The notes: generated from the sequence alone by a model not told the origin. Positions 20,249 through 29,439 are shown, numbered from the stretch's first letter. The stretch is 64,000 nucleotides of DNA from Paraglaciecola sp. T6c (GCF_000014225.1 NC_008228.1:1860001-1924000), one strand, 5' to 3'. Numbers and translations are program-made.

Positions 20249-21592
20249 ATGAGTGACAGAAAGTATTTCGGGACTGACGGTATTCGCGGCAAAGTTGGCG
20301 AGAATTTGATTAACCCAGAGTTTGTAATGAAACTAGGCTGGGCTGCAGGAAAAGTACTTGCAGGCAGCGGTACGAATAAAGTCATTATAGGGAAGGACAC
20401 GCGTATTTCTGGATACATGCTTGAGTCGGCTTTGGAGTCAGGCCTTTCTGCAGCAGGTATCAACATCGGCTTACTTGGGCCTATGCCGACCCCTGCTATC
20501 GCTTATTTGACGAAAACTTTTCGTTCAGAGGCAGGTATTGTGATCAGCGCGTCACATAACCCATATTATGACAACGGCATCAAATTTTTCTCAGCTGACG
20601 GCAGCAAATTAGACGATGACATAGAGCTTGCGATAGAAGCTGAAATGGACAAACCAATGCAATGTGTCGCATCAGACAAACTAGGTAAAGCCGTACGTAT
20701 TGCCGATGCTGCTGGCCGTTATATCGAGTTTTGTAAAGGCAACTTCCCATCAAATCTATCTTTGAAAGGCTTGAAGATCGTTGTGGATTGCGCTCATGGA
20801 GCAACCTACCACATAGCGCCTAATGTACTAAGTGAGTTAGGTGCAGAGGTGATCGAAATTGGTACCGAACCTGATGGCCTAAATATTAATCGCAAAGTGG
20901 GGGCAACCTCGATGAAAGCGATTGTCGATAGCGTGATTAAGCACAAAGCGGACCTTGGATTTGCCCTAGACGGTGACGGTGACCGTATTATGTTGGTGGA
21001 CCATCACGGTAATGTTATTGATGGTGATCAGATTGTTTATATCATCGCCCGGGATGCCCTCAAGTCAGGCAAGCTCAAAGGTGGTGTGGTTGGCACTGTC
21101 ATGAGTAACTTAGGGTTAGAGGTGGCTTTGAGTACGTTAGGGGTGCCATTTGAGCGCAGTAAAGTAGGTGATCGATACGTACTTGAATTGCTACGTCAAA
21201 AAGGTTGGTCAATTGGCGGCGAAGGTTCGGGCCATGTATTGAATCTCGATGCAGCTTCAACTGGAGATGGTATTGTCGCAGGCTTGCAAGTATTGGCGGC
21301 GATGCTAAACGCTAATATGACGCTAAACGAGTTAAGCCGTGGGATGACCAAATTCCCACAAACCTTAATCAATGTCCGTTTTAACGAAGGCGACACACCT
21401 TTGGATGCGCAAGATGTTAAAAATAGTGTGTTAGAAGCTGAATCTGCATTGGGGGAAAGAGGAAGAGTACTATTGCGTAAAAGTGGTACTGAACCTCTCA
21501 TTCGCGTTATGGTTGAAGCGAACGATGCAACCGATTCGCGCAAGTGGGCGGAACATATTGCAGACGCCGTGCGCAAGGCAACTGGACAATAA
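20249..21592 (+). CDS. glmM: Phosphoglucosamine mutase
   Basis: Interconverts glucosamine-6-phosphate and glucosamine-1-phosphate on the way to UDP-GlcNAc. The phosphoserine loop [12 protein letters not shown] places the active Ser at residue 102, the metal loop is [11 protein letters not shown], and the phosphate-binding loop near the C-terminus is [14 protein letters not shown]. Length 447 residues. It starts two bases after folP. A GlrK/GlrR system, which in E. coli controls glucosamine-6-phosphate supply, is also in this window at 46.3-49.6 kb. Confidence 0.97.
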   Translation: MSDRKYFGTDGIRGKVGENLINPEFVMKLGWAAGKVLAGSGTNKVIIGKDTRISGYMLESALESGLSAAGINIGLLGPMPTPAIAYLTKTFRSEAGIVISASHNPYYDNGIKFFSADGSKLDDDIELAIEAEMDKPMQCVASDKLGKAVRIADAAGRYIEFCKGNFPSNLSLKGLKIVVDCAHGATYHIAPNVLSELGAEVIEIGTEPDGLNINRKVGATSMKAIVDSVIKHKADLGFALDGDGDRIMLVDHHGNVIDGDQIVYIIARDALKSGKLKGGVVGTVMSNLGLEVALSTLGVPFERSKVGDRYVLELLRQKGWSIGGEGSGHVLNLDAASTGDGIVAGLQVLAAMLNANMTLNELSRGMTKFPQTLINVRFNEGDTPLDAQDVKNSVLEAESALGERGRVLLRKSGTEPLIRVMVEANDATDSRKWAEHIADAVRKATGQ

Positions 21593-21721
21593 AACAGCAA
21601 TATCAAATAGCGGCCAGTTATTTACTGAAGAAAGTCGTTAAAATTCAATTCTGCTACTTGTATATTGGTAGCAGGTTGGTTAATATCTCGCGCGCTTTTC
21701 ACTGGCACTACAGGAGTTAGG

Positions 21722-22471
21722 ATGCAAATGAATAACCGTCGACCTATAGTCGCAGGTAATTGGAAAATGAATGGCAACCTTGCGTTAATTAAGCAAGTTG
21801 AAGACGCATTTTCCAAGGCTGATGTATCTCATGTAGATGTTGTGGTGTGCCCACCGTTTCCTTATTTAGGTGGATTCAACGACAGTAATTTTGCCTTAGG
21901 TGGCCAAAATATCAGTCAATATGAATCTGGTGCGCATACTGGCGAAACTGCCGTAAGTATGTTGAAAGAAATGAAGTGCCAATATGTCATATTGGGGCAT
22001 TCAGAGCGACGTGCTGATAACAACGAGTCAAATGAATTGGTTGCCGACAAAGTTGAGCTGGCTTTAACCCATAAGCTCATCCCTTTATTTTGTGTTGGCG
22101 AACCAGAAGATGTGCGTGAAAGCGGACAACTATTCGATTTTATCGCGGCACAAATTGACGCGGTAATAAATAAAGTGGGTATTGCAGCGTTTAACGATAT
22201 TGTTATTGCCTACGAGCCTATTTGGGCGATTGGAACTGGCAAAACTGCGAGTCCCGAACAAGCACAAGAAGTGCATGCATTTATACGTCAACATTTGGCA
22301 AAGCAAGATAGCGAAATTGCTAACCAATGCGTGATTTTATACGGTGGAAGCGTCAAAGGCAGTAATGCTGTTGAATTGTTTTCACAACCCGATGTTGATG
22401 GCGGTTTGATTGGCGGAGCCAGTTTAAATCCAGAAGATTTTTTAAGCATTTGCTTAGCGGCAAAGCGATAG
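21722..22471 (+). CDS. tpiA: Triosephosphate isomerase
   Basis: Glycolytic TIM-barrel enzyme. Catalytic residues in the chosen frame are Lys15 (AGNWKMNG), His93 (ILGHSERR) and Glu165 (AYEPIWAIGTG), and the phosphate loop YGGSVKGSN follows. The frame is open back to 21665, but the ATG at 21722 is preceded by CAGGAGTTAGG and gives the usual 249 residues. The glmM-tpiA-secG order is common in Pseudomonas-like and Alteromonadales genomes. Confidence 0.97.
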   Translation: MQMNNRRPIVAGNWKMNGNLALIKQVEDAFSKADVSHVDVVVCPPFPYLGGFNDSNFALGGQNISQYESGAHTGETAVSMLKEMKCQYVILGHSERRADNNESNELVADKVELALTHKLIPLFCVGEPEDVRESGQLFDFIAAQIDAVINKVGIAAFNDIVIAYEPIWAIGTGKTASPEQAQEVHAFIRQHLAKQDSEIANQCVILYGGSVKGSNAVELFSQPDVDGGLIGGASLNPEDFLSICLAAKR

Positions 22472-22480
22472 AGGCGACAG

Positions 22481-22852
22481 ATGTTTTACGAAGTTTTGAT
22501 TGTAGTTTATTTGATAGTAGCGATTATGTTGATCGGCTTTGTTCTTATTCAACAAGGCAAAGGTGCAGACATGGGCGCATCGTTTGGTAGTGGCGGTTCA
22601 AACACTGTGTTTGGTTCAACGGGGTCAGGTAACTTTCTGACGCGTACTACTGCGATATTGGCTACGTTCTTTTTCGTGATCAGCTTAATTCTAGGTAATC
22701 AAACTGCGGATAAAGAAAAAGCGGTTGATGACTGGCAAAACATTGAAGTTCCTGTTTTAGATGAACCTGCTCAATCTACTACAGCACCTGTAGAATCTGA
22801 TGTACCCGTTACTACATCAGACGCACCTGCGAGTGATGTGCCTCAAAGTTAA
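22481..22852 (+). CDS. secG: Preprotein translocase subunit SecG
   Basis: Small inner-membrane subunit of SecYEG. Two membrane helices (about 3-22 and 54-72) flank the glycine-rich loop with the family motif QQGKGADMGASFGSG. The 123 residues include a Pro/Thr/Ser-rich acidic tail typical of marine gammaproteobacterial SecG. The gene lies nine bases after tpiA and runs into tRNA-Leu, the widespread secG-leuU pair. Confidence 0.96.
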   Translation: MFYEVLIVVYLIVAIMLIGFVLIQQGKGADMGASFGSGGSNTVFGSTGSGNFLTRTTAILATFFFVISLILGNQTADKEKAVDDWQNIEVPVLDEPAQSTTAPVESDVPVTTSDAPASDVPQS

Positions 22853-22864
22853 AAGAATTACCAC

Positions 22865-22949
22865 GCGGATGTGGTGGAATTGGTAGACACGCAGCCTTGA
22901 GGGGGCTGTGGCTTAGGCCGTGGGAGTTCGAGTCTCCCCATCCGCACCA
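22865..22949 (+). tRNA. leuU: tRNA-Leu (anticodon GAG)
   Basis: An 85-base class II tRNA. The acceptor stem GCGGATG (22865-22871) pairs with CATCCGC (22939-22945), followed by encoded ACCA. The D arm, an anticodon arm with GAG at 22899-22901, a long variable arm and the TTCGAGT T-loop region are all present. It reads CUC/CUU leucine codons. A terminator follows at once. Confidence 0.97.
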
Positions 22950-22959
22950 TATTTTGGAA

Positions 22960-22990
22960 AAGGCTGTAACGTAAGTTACAGCCTTTTTTT
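22960..22990 (+). terminator. Rho-independent terminator after tRNA-Leu
   Basis: An 11-base-pair stem (22960-22970 with 22975-22985), GTAA loop and a T-run to 22990. It closes the folP-glmM-tpiA-secG-tRNA unit. Confidence 0.9.
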
Positions 22991-23051
22991 ATGGCACATA
23001 TTTTCGTTACTTATCTTCGTCAATCTGCACGCAAATTGGATATTTTTATTC

Positions 23052-24197
23052 ATGAGTCAAATTAGCCTACAAAATATTTCTACGGTGCTACGTAGCACGA
23101 GGAGCAGTTTTCGTTTCCCGCCAATATCCGCAGAATTTGCAGTGGGGGAGTTTGTCGCTATTGTGGGTCCCTCCGGAGCAGGGAAGTCGACTTTACTTAG
23201 GCTGATTGCCGGTTTAGAGCACCTTACACAAGGAAGTATCTTTTTTGATGGTGAGTCTGTTGAGCATTTGCCGCCCCAGCAACGCAATGTCGGCATGGTC
23301 TTTCAAAATTACGCTTTGTTTCCTCACCTAAACGTGGCGGACAACTTAGGTTATGCCCTGAAAGTCAAAAAAGTCGCCCAGTCACAAGTTACTCATGAGG
23401 TTGCCCTCGTAGCTAAGCGTTTAGCCATTAGTGACCTACTCGAGAGATACCCTAAACAACTATCAGGAGGGCAAAGGCAACGCGTGGCTATTGGTAGGGC
23501 TATGCTGTCAAAGCCGCAATTATTTCTATTCGATGAACCATTTTCCAACCTCGATCCTGAGCTACGAACAGAAATGCGTCAGCAGTTGAAACGGCTGCAT
23601 TTGGAGTTAGCCACCACCACTCTTTTTGTCACTCACGATCAACATGAAGCTATGGCATTAGCTCAACGTATATTGCTTTTAAGTCATAACGGTGTGGAAC
23701 AGTTTGACACCCCTGAGAATATCTACCGTTCACCTAATAACGTTTACGTGGCTCGCTTTTTTGGTGAGCCTAAAATCAATTTATTTGTAGTAAAGGCTGA
23801 CAAGCAAGGATTACAACTAACAGGAAAGATTGAGCATCGTATTTTTTGTGATGTGCCTGAAGTGCTGCACAAGCAAACGTTATTAATGGGGGTAAGACCA
23901 AGGGCATTTAGGGTTTCGCTTCTACCCATCCCTCAAGGGATCCAAATGCACGTCGCTAAAATAGAGTACTTAGGCGATGTTCAGTATCTCTATCTGTCAC
24001 CTTCGATTAGCTCGACTGACTCAACCCCTTTGGTAAATAACATTGAATCAGAAGCAAATGGCGAGCTAGAACAAGGAAGTCATGTGGTGGTCGTTTTATC
24101 GAGTGAAGCCGTGGATGTAGGCCAAGTGATTTATCTTACTTTTACGCTGGAAGACACACTCTTGTTCGATGAAAACGAAAAACGTATTTCGCTTTAA
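23052..24197 (+). CDS. Orphan ABC transporter ATP-binding protein, Fe3+/polyamine (FbpC/PotA) type
   Basis: A 381-residue ABC ATPase with Walker A GPSGAGKST, signature LSGGQRQRVAIGRAM, Walker B LFLFDEPFSNLD, the H-loop FVTHDQHEAMA, and a C-terminal TOBE-like domain (about 270-375). These are features of FbpC/PotA/MalK-type importers. The frame is open back into the tRNA, but the ATG at 23052 (MSQISLQN) fits the family. No permease or binding-protein gene is next to it, unlike the complete fbpABC set at 41.1-44.9 kb, whose ATPase it resembles. It may serve a transporter encoded elsewhere. The substrate cannot be read from the sequence. Confidence 0.88.
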   Translation: MSQISLQNISTVLRSTRSSFRFPPISAEFAVGEFVAIVGPSGAGKSTLLRLIAGLEHLTQGSIFFDGESVEHLPPQQRNVGMVFQNYALFPHLNVADNLGYALKVKKVAQSQVTHEVALVAKRLAISDLLERYPKQLSGGQRQRVAIGRAMLSKPQLFLFDEPFSNLDPELRTEMRQQLKRLHLELATTTLFVTHDQHEAMALAQRILLLSHNGVEQFDTPENIYRSPNNVYVARFFGEPKINLFVVKADKQGLQLTGKIEHRIFCDVPEVLHKQTLLMGVRPRAFRVSLLPIPQGIQMHVAKIEYLGDVQYLYLSPSISSTDSTPLVNNIESEANGELEQGSHVVVVLSSEAVDVGQVIYLTFTLEDTLLFDENEKRISL

Positions 24198-24574
24198 TTA
24201 AGCCTGTTTATCTCCCGCTATACGAATTCGGGTCTAAGTGTGAGCATTTTAGTGGTGAAATAGTCCCATAAGCTAACTGGACAAATCTGAATGTTACATT
24301 GCTGACTTCCTGGGCTGGGCCTATTAATACTGAGTTGAACGTTACTGTTGTAACGTTGCTCGCTGCCCAAGTACCCACTTTGTTTAAGCCGCTCACAGTC
24401 TGATGCAAAATGCCCGGCAAAGACAAGCCGTCTCTAATGTGTATTAACGCATGTACTTTATGTACAAGCCCCAATCCTCTGCGTCATTCACGGGGTTCTA
24501 TACAAATAAGCCACGGGTACTACGCAAGGTAGATAACTGAATTAAATCAATTGTCTATTCTTTACTAAGTAGAC
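24198..24574. other. Intergenic region with a weak minus-strand open frame
   Basis: A minus-strand frame at 24208-24474 reads in part GTWAASNVTTVTFNSVLIG and EVSNVTFRFVQLAYGTISP, alternating hydrophobic/polar like a beta-rich secreted protein, but it lacks a signal peptide, a good ribosome binding site and any family I recognise. It may be the remnant of a gene. Nothing else is visible before the rpsP promoter. Confidence 0.3.
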
Positions 24575-24602
24575 TTGCAATCAAGCCTAAAATCCGTACA
24601 AT
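24575..24602 (+). promoter_or_regulatory. Sigma70 promoter of the rpsP-rimM-trmD-rplS operon
   Basis: TTGCAA (24575-24580) and TACAAT (24597-24602) are 16 bases apart, about 90 bases before the rpsP start. The leader after the expected start site (about 24609) is some 80 bases long. Confidence 0.7.
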
Positions 24603-24690
24603 ACGGCGTCCTTTTATCTAGCAGTAAATCGTTAGATAGCTAAAAAGGTACATAAGTTAACGTTAACGCTACAACGAGTTTGAGGCATTT

Positions 24691-24942
24691 ATGGTTACTA
24701 TTCGTTTACAGCGTGGTGGCGCGAAAAAGCGTCCATTTTATCAAGTAGTGGTTGCTGACAGCCGTCGTTCACGCGATGGTCGTTTTATTGAAAACATCGG
24801 TTTCTTTAATCCTACAGCACAAGGTCAAGAAGAGCGTTTGCGTCTTGATCTAGACCGCGTAGAGCATTGGGTAGGAAATGGCGCAGGCCTTTCTGACCGT
24901 GTTGCTCGCTTGGTTAAAGATGCACAAAAAGCAGCTGCTTAA
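24691..24942 (+). CDS. rpsP: 30S ribosomal protein S16
   Basis: An 83-residue S16 beginning [20 protein letters not shown], with the conserved [19 protein letters not shown] stretch. It is the first gene of the rpsP-rimM-trmD-rplS operon, all on the plus strand with gaps of at most 30 bases. Confidence 0.99.
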   Translation: MVTIRLQRGGAKKRPFYQVVVADSRRSRDGRFIENIGFFNPTAQGQEERLRLDLDRVEHWVGNGAGLSDRVARLVKDAQKAAA

Positions 24943-24972
24943 TTGCAATTGCAAAGAAAGATTGAGGTATAA

Positions 24973-25503
24973 ATGAGTCACGCGTCTGACACATTAGTGA
25001 TGGGCAAAATCGGCGCACCTTATGGTGTTAAAGGTTGGGTCAAAATCACTTCATATACCGATGAATTAGACGGTATTTTTAGCTATACCCCTTGGCTTGT
25101 GGGCCAAGAAGGGAATACTAAAGAAATCGTCGTTGACCAATGGCGAACCCACAATAAAGGATTGGTTGCCAAACTGGTTGGGGTTGAAACAAGAGACGAT
25201 GCTGAAAGTATCAAAAATCTCGACATTTCAATTAAAGCTCAACAGCTACCTCAGTTAGATGGTGATGAATTTTATTGGAGAGAGTTGGTCGGCATGCAAG
25301 TCGTAACCGAACAGGGCTACAACTTAGGTGTCGTGAAAGAATTATTCGAAACGGGTGCGAATGACGTTATGTTAATCAAAGCCAATTTGAAAGATGCTTT
25401 CGGTCAAAAAGAACGCATGGTCCCTTACTTAATTGACCAAGTCGTTAAGAAAGTGGACCGTGAGGCGAAGACCATACAGGTTGATTGGGATCCGAGCTTT
25501 TAA
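24973..25503 (+). CDS. rimM: Ribosome maturation factor RimM
   Basis: A 176-residue 16S processing factor that binds S19 and helps form the 30S head. The N-terminal RimM domain carries [15 protein letters not shown]; the C-terminal PRC-barrel domain includes [12 protein letters not shown] and ends [14 protein letters not shown]. Its stop overlaps the trmD start by one base. Confidence 0.98.
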   Translation: MSHASDTLVMGKIGAPYGVKGWVKITSYTDELDGIFSYTPWLVGQEGNTKEIVVDQWRTHNKGLVAKLVGVETRDDAESIKNLDISIKAQQLPQLDGDEFYWRELVGMQVVTEQGYNLGVVKELFETGANDVMLIKANLKDAFGQKERMVPYLIDQVVKKVDREAKTIQVDWDPSF

Positions 25504-26300
25504 TGAGTTCAGATACACAGCGTTGGTTTGGGGTAGTGAGTCTGTTTCCTGAAATGTTTCAGACTTTTACCGAACAGGGCGTAACAGGACGAGCTGTAAA
25601 AAGCGGTAAGTTGAAAGTAGATTTCTTTAATCCAAGAGATTTTACTCACGACAAACATCGTACTGTTGACGACCGACCATACGGTGGTGGTCCAGGAATG
25701 CTGATGATGGTTCAGCCTTTATTAGACGCAATTCGTGCAGCCAAACAGGCTGCCGAGAAAAAAACTAAGGTGATTTATCTCTCACCTCAGGGGAAAACAT
25801 TAACACAGCGTGGTGTGAAGCAGCTTTCTGAAAATGAAAGTGTGATTCTAGTCGCCGGTCGCTACGAAGGTATCGACGAGAGAGTAATAGAAGCTGAAAT
25901 AGACGAAGAATGGTCTGTTGGTGACTATATTCTCAGCGGTGGTGAACTACCTGCGATGATCTTAATGGATGCGGTCGCAAGACTGGTACCTGGTGTATTA
26001 GGGCATGCACAATCTGCCGAGCAAGATTCGTTTAGCGACGGTTTGCTAGATTGTCCGCACTATACCCGACCAGAAAACTTGAATGGCCAATCAGTTCCTT
26101 CTGTATTGTTGAGTGGGGATCATCAAAAAATCAAACAGTGGCGTGATAAACAGTCGCTAGGTAGAACCTGGCAACGACGCCCTGAATTATTAAACGACCT
26201 AGCTCTGACTGAGGAGCAACAACGTTTGTTAGATGAATATCAGCAAGAGTTGTTGCAGCAAAATGGCAGTTATTCTGGGATGAGAGGATATGATGAGTAA
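25503..26300 (+). CDS. trmD: tRNA (guanine37-N1)-methyltransferase
   Basis: SPOUT enzyme that methylates G37 of tRNAs and prevents +1 frameshifting. The knot motif [19 protein letters not shown] and the N-terminal [17 protein letters not shown] and [11 protein letters not shown] segments are clear. The ATG at 25503 overlaps the rimM stop (TAATG); an in-frame codon six residues upstream lies inside rimM and is less likely. The 3' end overlaps rplS. Confidence 0.98.
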   Translation: MSSDTQRWFGVVSLFPEMFQTFTEQGVTGRAVKSGKLKVDFFNPRDFTHDKHRTVDDRPYGGGPGMLMMVQPLLDAIRAAKQAAEKKTKVIYLSPQGKTLTQRGVKQLSENESVILVAGRYEGIDERVIEAEIDEEWSVGDYILSGGELPAMILMDAVARLVPGVLGHAQSAEQDSFSDGLLDCPHYTRPENLNGQSVPSVLLSGDHQKIKQWRDKQSLGRTWQRRPELLNDLALTEEQQRLLDEYQQELLQQNGSYSGMRGYDE

Positions 26301-26652
26301 AGTCAATCAAGATATCATCAAGCGCATTGAAGAAGCACAGTTAAAATCTGATGTTCCTGCATTTGGCCCTGGTGATACAGTTGTTGTTCAAGTACGCGTT
26401 AAAGAAGGCGAGAAAGAGCGTCTTCAGGCATACGAAGGCGTTGTAATCGCTAAACGTAACCGTGGCCTACACTCTGCTTTTACAGTTCGTAAGATTTCTA
26501 GCGGCGAAGGTGTTGAGCGTACGTTCCAAACCCACAGCCCTGCAATTAGTTCAATTGCTGTGAAACGTCGTGGCGATGTTCGTCGTGCTAAGCTTTATTA
26601 CTTGCGTGACCGTTCAGGTCGTTCTGCACGTATCAAAGAAAAGCTTAACTAA
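26293..26652 (+). CDS. rplS: 50S ribosomal protein L19
   Basis: A 119-residue L19 with [22 protein letters not shown] and [20 protein letters not shown]. Two adjacent ATG codons exist at 26290 and 26293; the second has GAGAGG at better spacing and matches the family N-terminus. It overlaps the end of trmD by eight bases. A terminator follows. Confidence 0.98.
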   Translation: MSKVNQDIIKRIEEAQLKSDVPAFGPGDTVVVQVRVKEGEKERLQAYEGVVIAKRNRGLHSAFTVRKISSGEGVERTFQTHSPAISSIAVKRRGDVRRAKLYYLRDRSGRSARIKEKLN

Positions 26653-26682
26653 TATTAATTTTGCGTTACCGTTAACTTATAA

Positions 26683-26708
26683 AAAAGCCCGCATTTTGCG
26701 GGCTTTTT
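26683..26708 (+). terminator. Rho-independent terminator after rplS
   Basis: AAAAGCCCGC (26683-26692) pairs with GCGGGCTTTT (26698-26707) around an ATTTT loop, with flanking A- and T-runs. It can work in both directions and lies just beyond the end of the convergent VOC gene. Confidence 0.88.
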
Positions 26709-26720
26709 ACTGCCTGTTAT

Positions 26721-27104
26721 TTAATCCGAGTAACTCACTACTTCAGCTTCAATTCTTTCACTGAGCATAAAGTAGAAACGTCTTCCCGGCTCATAATACC
26801 CGTGGTTAAACGTTTCGAACCCTAGTGCTATGACGCACTTTTCTACGGCATCTAGCTCATTGACCAAGATCCCAATATGATTCACTTTACCTATGTTGCG
26901 ATGATTGATATCGCCGTTTATAGAGTGCTTTGGCTTGTACAAAGCCAAGTAAGCCGTTTCTGACCCCACATGCACCGTATAACCATCATCTTTAGCAGGG
27001 CCTGACCAGCGAATATGCCAGTTAAATAACTGACAGAGTATTTCTGCCGTTTTGTCAGGGTCGGTGACGGTTAAATTAACGTGTTCAAACAGAGCTGGGC
27101 GCAT
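26721..27104 (-). CDS. VOC-superfamily (glyoxalase/dioxygenase-like) protein
   Basis: A 127-residue single-domain vicinal-oxygen-chelate protein. The N-terminal beta-alpha-beta module begins LFEHVNLTVTDPDKTAEILCQLF, and the second half has HIGILVNELDAVEKCVIALGF and RRFYFML. Potential metal ligands are His8 and the His of NHIGILV, with a Glu near the C-terminus. Members include glyoxalase I, fosfomycin/bleomycin resistance proteins and dioxygenases; the substrate is not clear here. It is divergent from soxR, and the intervening dyad sits in a MerR-type promoter reading into this gene, so redox-cycling compounds are a likely inducer (inference). Confidence 0.88.
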   Translation of the reverse strand: MRPALFEHVNLTVTDPDKTAEILCQLFNWHIRWSGPAKDDGYTVHVGSETAYLALYKPKHSINGDINHRNIGKVNHIGILVNELDAVEKCVIALGFETFNHGYYEPGRRFYFMLSERIEAEVVSYSD

Positions 27105-27142
27105 AAGTATTCCTTTTTGTGACTGGATTATTGTATGGGGAC

Positions 27143-27173
27143 AGCTTAATATCTAAAGCTAACTTTAGATCAA
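27143..27173 (-). promoter_or_regulatory. SoxR-type operator inside a 19-base-spacer promoter
   Basis: A perfect 20-base dyad at 27151-27170 (ATCTAAAG, CTAA, CTTTAGAT). On the minus strand, TTGATC (27168-27173) and TAAGCT (27143-27148) are 19 bases apart, with the dyad centred in the spacer. This is the geometry of E. coli soxS, where SoxR untwists an overlong spacer. It reads into the VOC gene; soxR begins 25 bases beyond the dyad on the other strand. Confidence 0.75.
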
Positions 27174-27194
27174 GAGAAAGTTGAGTTTAATTTT

Positions 27195-27650
27195 ATGCCA
27201 AAGGAACCACTGGTCAGTATCGGCTTTATCGCAAAGCGCACTGGTAACGCGGTCTCTTTAATCCGCTACTATGCCAACCAAGCACTTATTCCATCTGTTC
27301 GCACTCCAGGCGGCAGCCGCGTCTTTCCTCGTTCAGTCATACGCCGGGTGTCCTTTATTCTCATTGCACAAAATATGGGATACAGCTTGGATGAAATACG
27401 CCAACTACTAAAAGCATTGCCTGATAACCGAACACCGACAAAAGACGATTGGACCGCCCTAAGTGAGATCTTTAATCAGCGTATTGAGCAGCGTATTGCT
27501 GAACTTACCCAACTTAAATCGTCATTAGCAGGGTGTATCGGTTGTGGCTGCCTGTCTTTAGACAAATGTCGTCTGTACAATAAAGAAGATAACATTGCGA
27601 CAAAAGGCGCAGGGGCGAGATTTTTATTAGGCGATAGGCCGAATTTATAA
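27195..27650 (+). CDS. soxR: Redox-sensitive transcriptional activator SoxR
   Basis: MerR-family regulator with a [2Fe-2S] cluster oxidised by superoxide or redox-cycling compounds. The N-terminal winged helix-turn-helix includes IGFIAKRTGNAVSLIRYYA, a coiled-coil dimerisation helix follows, and the cluster cysteines appear as CIGCGCLSLDKC (Cys114, 117, 119, 125). At 151 residues it matches E. coli SoxR. No soxS is adjacent; in non-enteric bacteria SoxR acts directly on target genes, and the divergent VOC gene is the obvious target here. Confidence 0.96.
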   Translation: MPKEPLVSIGFIAKRTGNAVSLIRYYANQALIPSVRTPGGSRVFPRSVIRRVSFILIAQNMGYSLDEIRQLLKALPDNRTPTKDDWTALSEIFNQRIEQRIAELTQLKSSLAGCIGCGCLSLDKCRLYNKEDNIATKGAGARFLLGDRPNL

Positions 27651-27685
27651 CCACATAATGGCGAGTAATCGGTTGCTTGATAAAC

Positions 27686-28678
27686 ATGACAATAACCACA
27701 ACAGTAAAGGCAAAAACGTTGGCTGTGAATAATAAAAACGCACCACACACTAGCGCTACGATGCATCCGCGTAATGTACACCGAAACGGTTACCCAATGT
27801 CAGCGTTGTGTCAAAGTTACCCTACGCTTGAGGCACATGTGATCAAGGCGAAGAGTGGTCAGCAGAGCATTGATTTCTCGAAAGCTGCGTCTGTTAAAGC
27901 GCTCAATGCCGCTCTGCTTATTCATTATTACGGGTTGAATATGTGGGATATACCCGAAGGGTATTTGTGCCCGCCGGTGCCAGGCCGAGCAGACTACATT
28001 CATGGTCTTGCTGACCTGTTAGCCAAAGACAATAAGGGCGTTGTGCCAACAGGTAATCGAGTAATAGGGTTAGATATTGGCGTAGGCGCTAATGCTATTT
28101 ACCCGATTATCGGCAGCCAAACCTATGGTTGGGACTTTGTGGGCAGTGATATTGACGACGTTGCACTGAAATCAGCGACGACATTAGCTAATAATAATCC
28201 CAAATTGAAACCCTTGCTCGCTGTGCGTAAACAGCACGACAAAGCATATATTTTTGCTGGCATCATTCAGCCCGACGACCATTTTACGTTTAGTTTGTGC
28301 AATCCGCCGTTCCATAAATCTGCTGAAGAGGCTGCCATGGGGAGTCTGCGTAAGGTGAAGGGGCTTGGGCGTAATAAGCAAAAAAGCAACAACACAGGTA
28401 ACGCACAACCGATAACGGCAAATAAACTTAACTTTGCTGGTCAAAGTAACGAACTCTGGTGTGACGGTGGTGAGTTGGCTTTTATACAGCGAATGATAAA
28501 AGAAAGTGTCGAGTATCAATCTCAGGTTGGTTGGTTTACCTGCTTAGTGTCAAAAAGTTTGCATCTTAAAGCCATTGAAACCAGTGCTCGTTACTTCGGG
28601 GCTAAACAGTTTATGAAAGTTGACATGGGACAAGGCCAAAAAATAAGTCGGTTTGTGGCGTGGAAGTTTAGAGACTGA
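27686..28678 (+). CDS. rlmF: 23S rRNA (adenine1618-N6)-methyltransferase RlmF
   Basis: RlmF/YbiN methylates A1618 of 23S rRNA. Family segments: DIPEGYLCPPVPGRADYIHGLADLL, the SAM motif VIGLDIGVGANAIYP, the N6-methyltransferase motif NPPFHKSAEEA, and GQKISRFVAWKF at the C-terminus. A TTG nine bases upstream is in frame; the ATG at 27686 is preferred. The N-terminal 35 residues are a low-complexity Thr/Asn/Lys extension longer than in E. coli. It follows soxR by 35 bases and could be cotranscribed. Confidence 0.95.
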   Translation: MTITTTVKAKTLAVNNKNAPHTSATMHPRNVHRNGYPMSALCQSYPTLEAHVIKAKSGQQSIDFSKAASVKALNAALLIHYYGLNMWDIPEGYLCPPVPGRADYIHGLADLLAKDNKGVVPTGNRVIGLDIGVGANAIYPIIGSQTYGWDFVGSDIDDVALKSATTLANNNPKLKPLLAVRKQHDKAYIFAGIIQPDDHFTFSLCNPPFHKSAEEAAMGSLRKVKGLGRNKQKSNNTGNAQPITANKLNFAGQSNELWCDGGELAFIQRMIKESVEYQSQVGWFTCLVSKSLHLKAIETSARYFGAKQFMKVDMGQGQKISRFVAWKFRD

Positions 28679-28848
28679 AAAATAAGGCTCGAAAGATCAA
28701 CGCACGACAGTACAAGGGGTACTGTATTTCAACCTTGCTTCAATCGAATATTAGGTCTGAAAATCCTAAACAAAACAGCGTTATCTATACAGTGATACTT
28801 ATCTTATGGCGCAATAACGCAACCAGAACCATTAATGCAGGAGTAACA

Positions 28849-29439
28849 ATGGAAAAGCTAACTGAAAAAGAGAAAATGCTAACAGGCGAGCTATATTTTC
28901 CAAGCAATAAAATGCTGCAGCAAGACAGGGCCAAAGCGAAAGCTGCATGCCAGCAGTTTAATTTAGCATCTGAGGCTGAACGAAAATCCGCCATGAAAAC
29001 TCTGCAAAGTATATTTGCGGACTCACCTAATTCTTGGATAGAGCCCACTTTTTACTGCGATTACGGTTACAACATTCGGATGGGCAGAAACTTTTATGCT
29101 AATCATAATGTGGTTATTTTAGACGCCGCCGCTGTTACTTTTGGCGATGATGTGATGCTTGCCCCTGGTGTGCTTATTTCAACTGCGTCACATCCATTGG
29201 ATGCGAAAAGACGTAACAAAGGCTTAGAAACGGCACGACCTATTACTATTGGAAACAGTGTGTGGATCGGCATGGGGGCGAAAATTTTAGATGGCGTGAC
29301 GATAGGTGACAACGCCGTCATTGCTGCAGGGGCAGTGGTGAATAAAGATGTTGCTGCAAATACGGTTGTGGCAGGGGTGCCAGCTGTGGCAATTCGCCAA
29401 ATTGATAACACGCCATTAGATGACGAACATGCTAAGTAG
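28849..29439 (+). CDS. Sugar O-acetyltransferase, Maa/LacA/NodL family
   Basis: A 196-residue left-handed beta-helix acetyltransferase. The N-terminal Mac domain begins MEKLTEKEKMLTGELYFPS, and hexapeptide repeats run through GDDVMLAPGVLISTASH to GDNAVIAAGAVVNKDVAANTVV. His in STASHPLD is the likely catalytic base. It acetylates a sugar or nodulation-like substrate from acetyl-CoA; the natural substrate of Maa enzymes is unsettled. The ATG at 28849 has CAGGAG upstream; an in-frame codon at 28735 is too early. It overlaps the next gene by 20 bases. Confidence 0.93.
   Translation: MEKLTEKEKMLTGELYFPSNKMLQQDRAKAKAACQQFNLASEAERKSAMKTLQSIFADSPNSWIEPTFYCDYGYNIRMGRNFYANHNVVILDAAAVTFGDDVMLAPGVLISTASHPLDAKRRNKGLETARPITIGNSVWIGMGAKILDGVTIGDNAVIAAGAVVNKDVAANTVVAGVPAVAIRQIDNTPLDDEHAK

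Noticed and set aside
22920-23051. An N-terminal extension of the orphan ABC ATPase starting inside tRNA-Leu.
   Set aside because: It would translate the tRNA 3' end and a terminator; the ATG at 23052 gives the normal family N-terminus.
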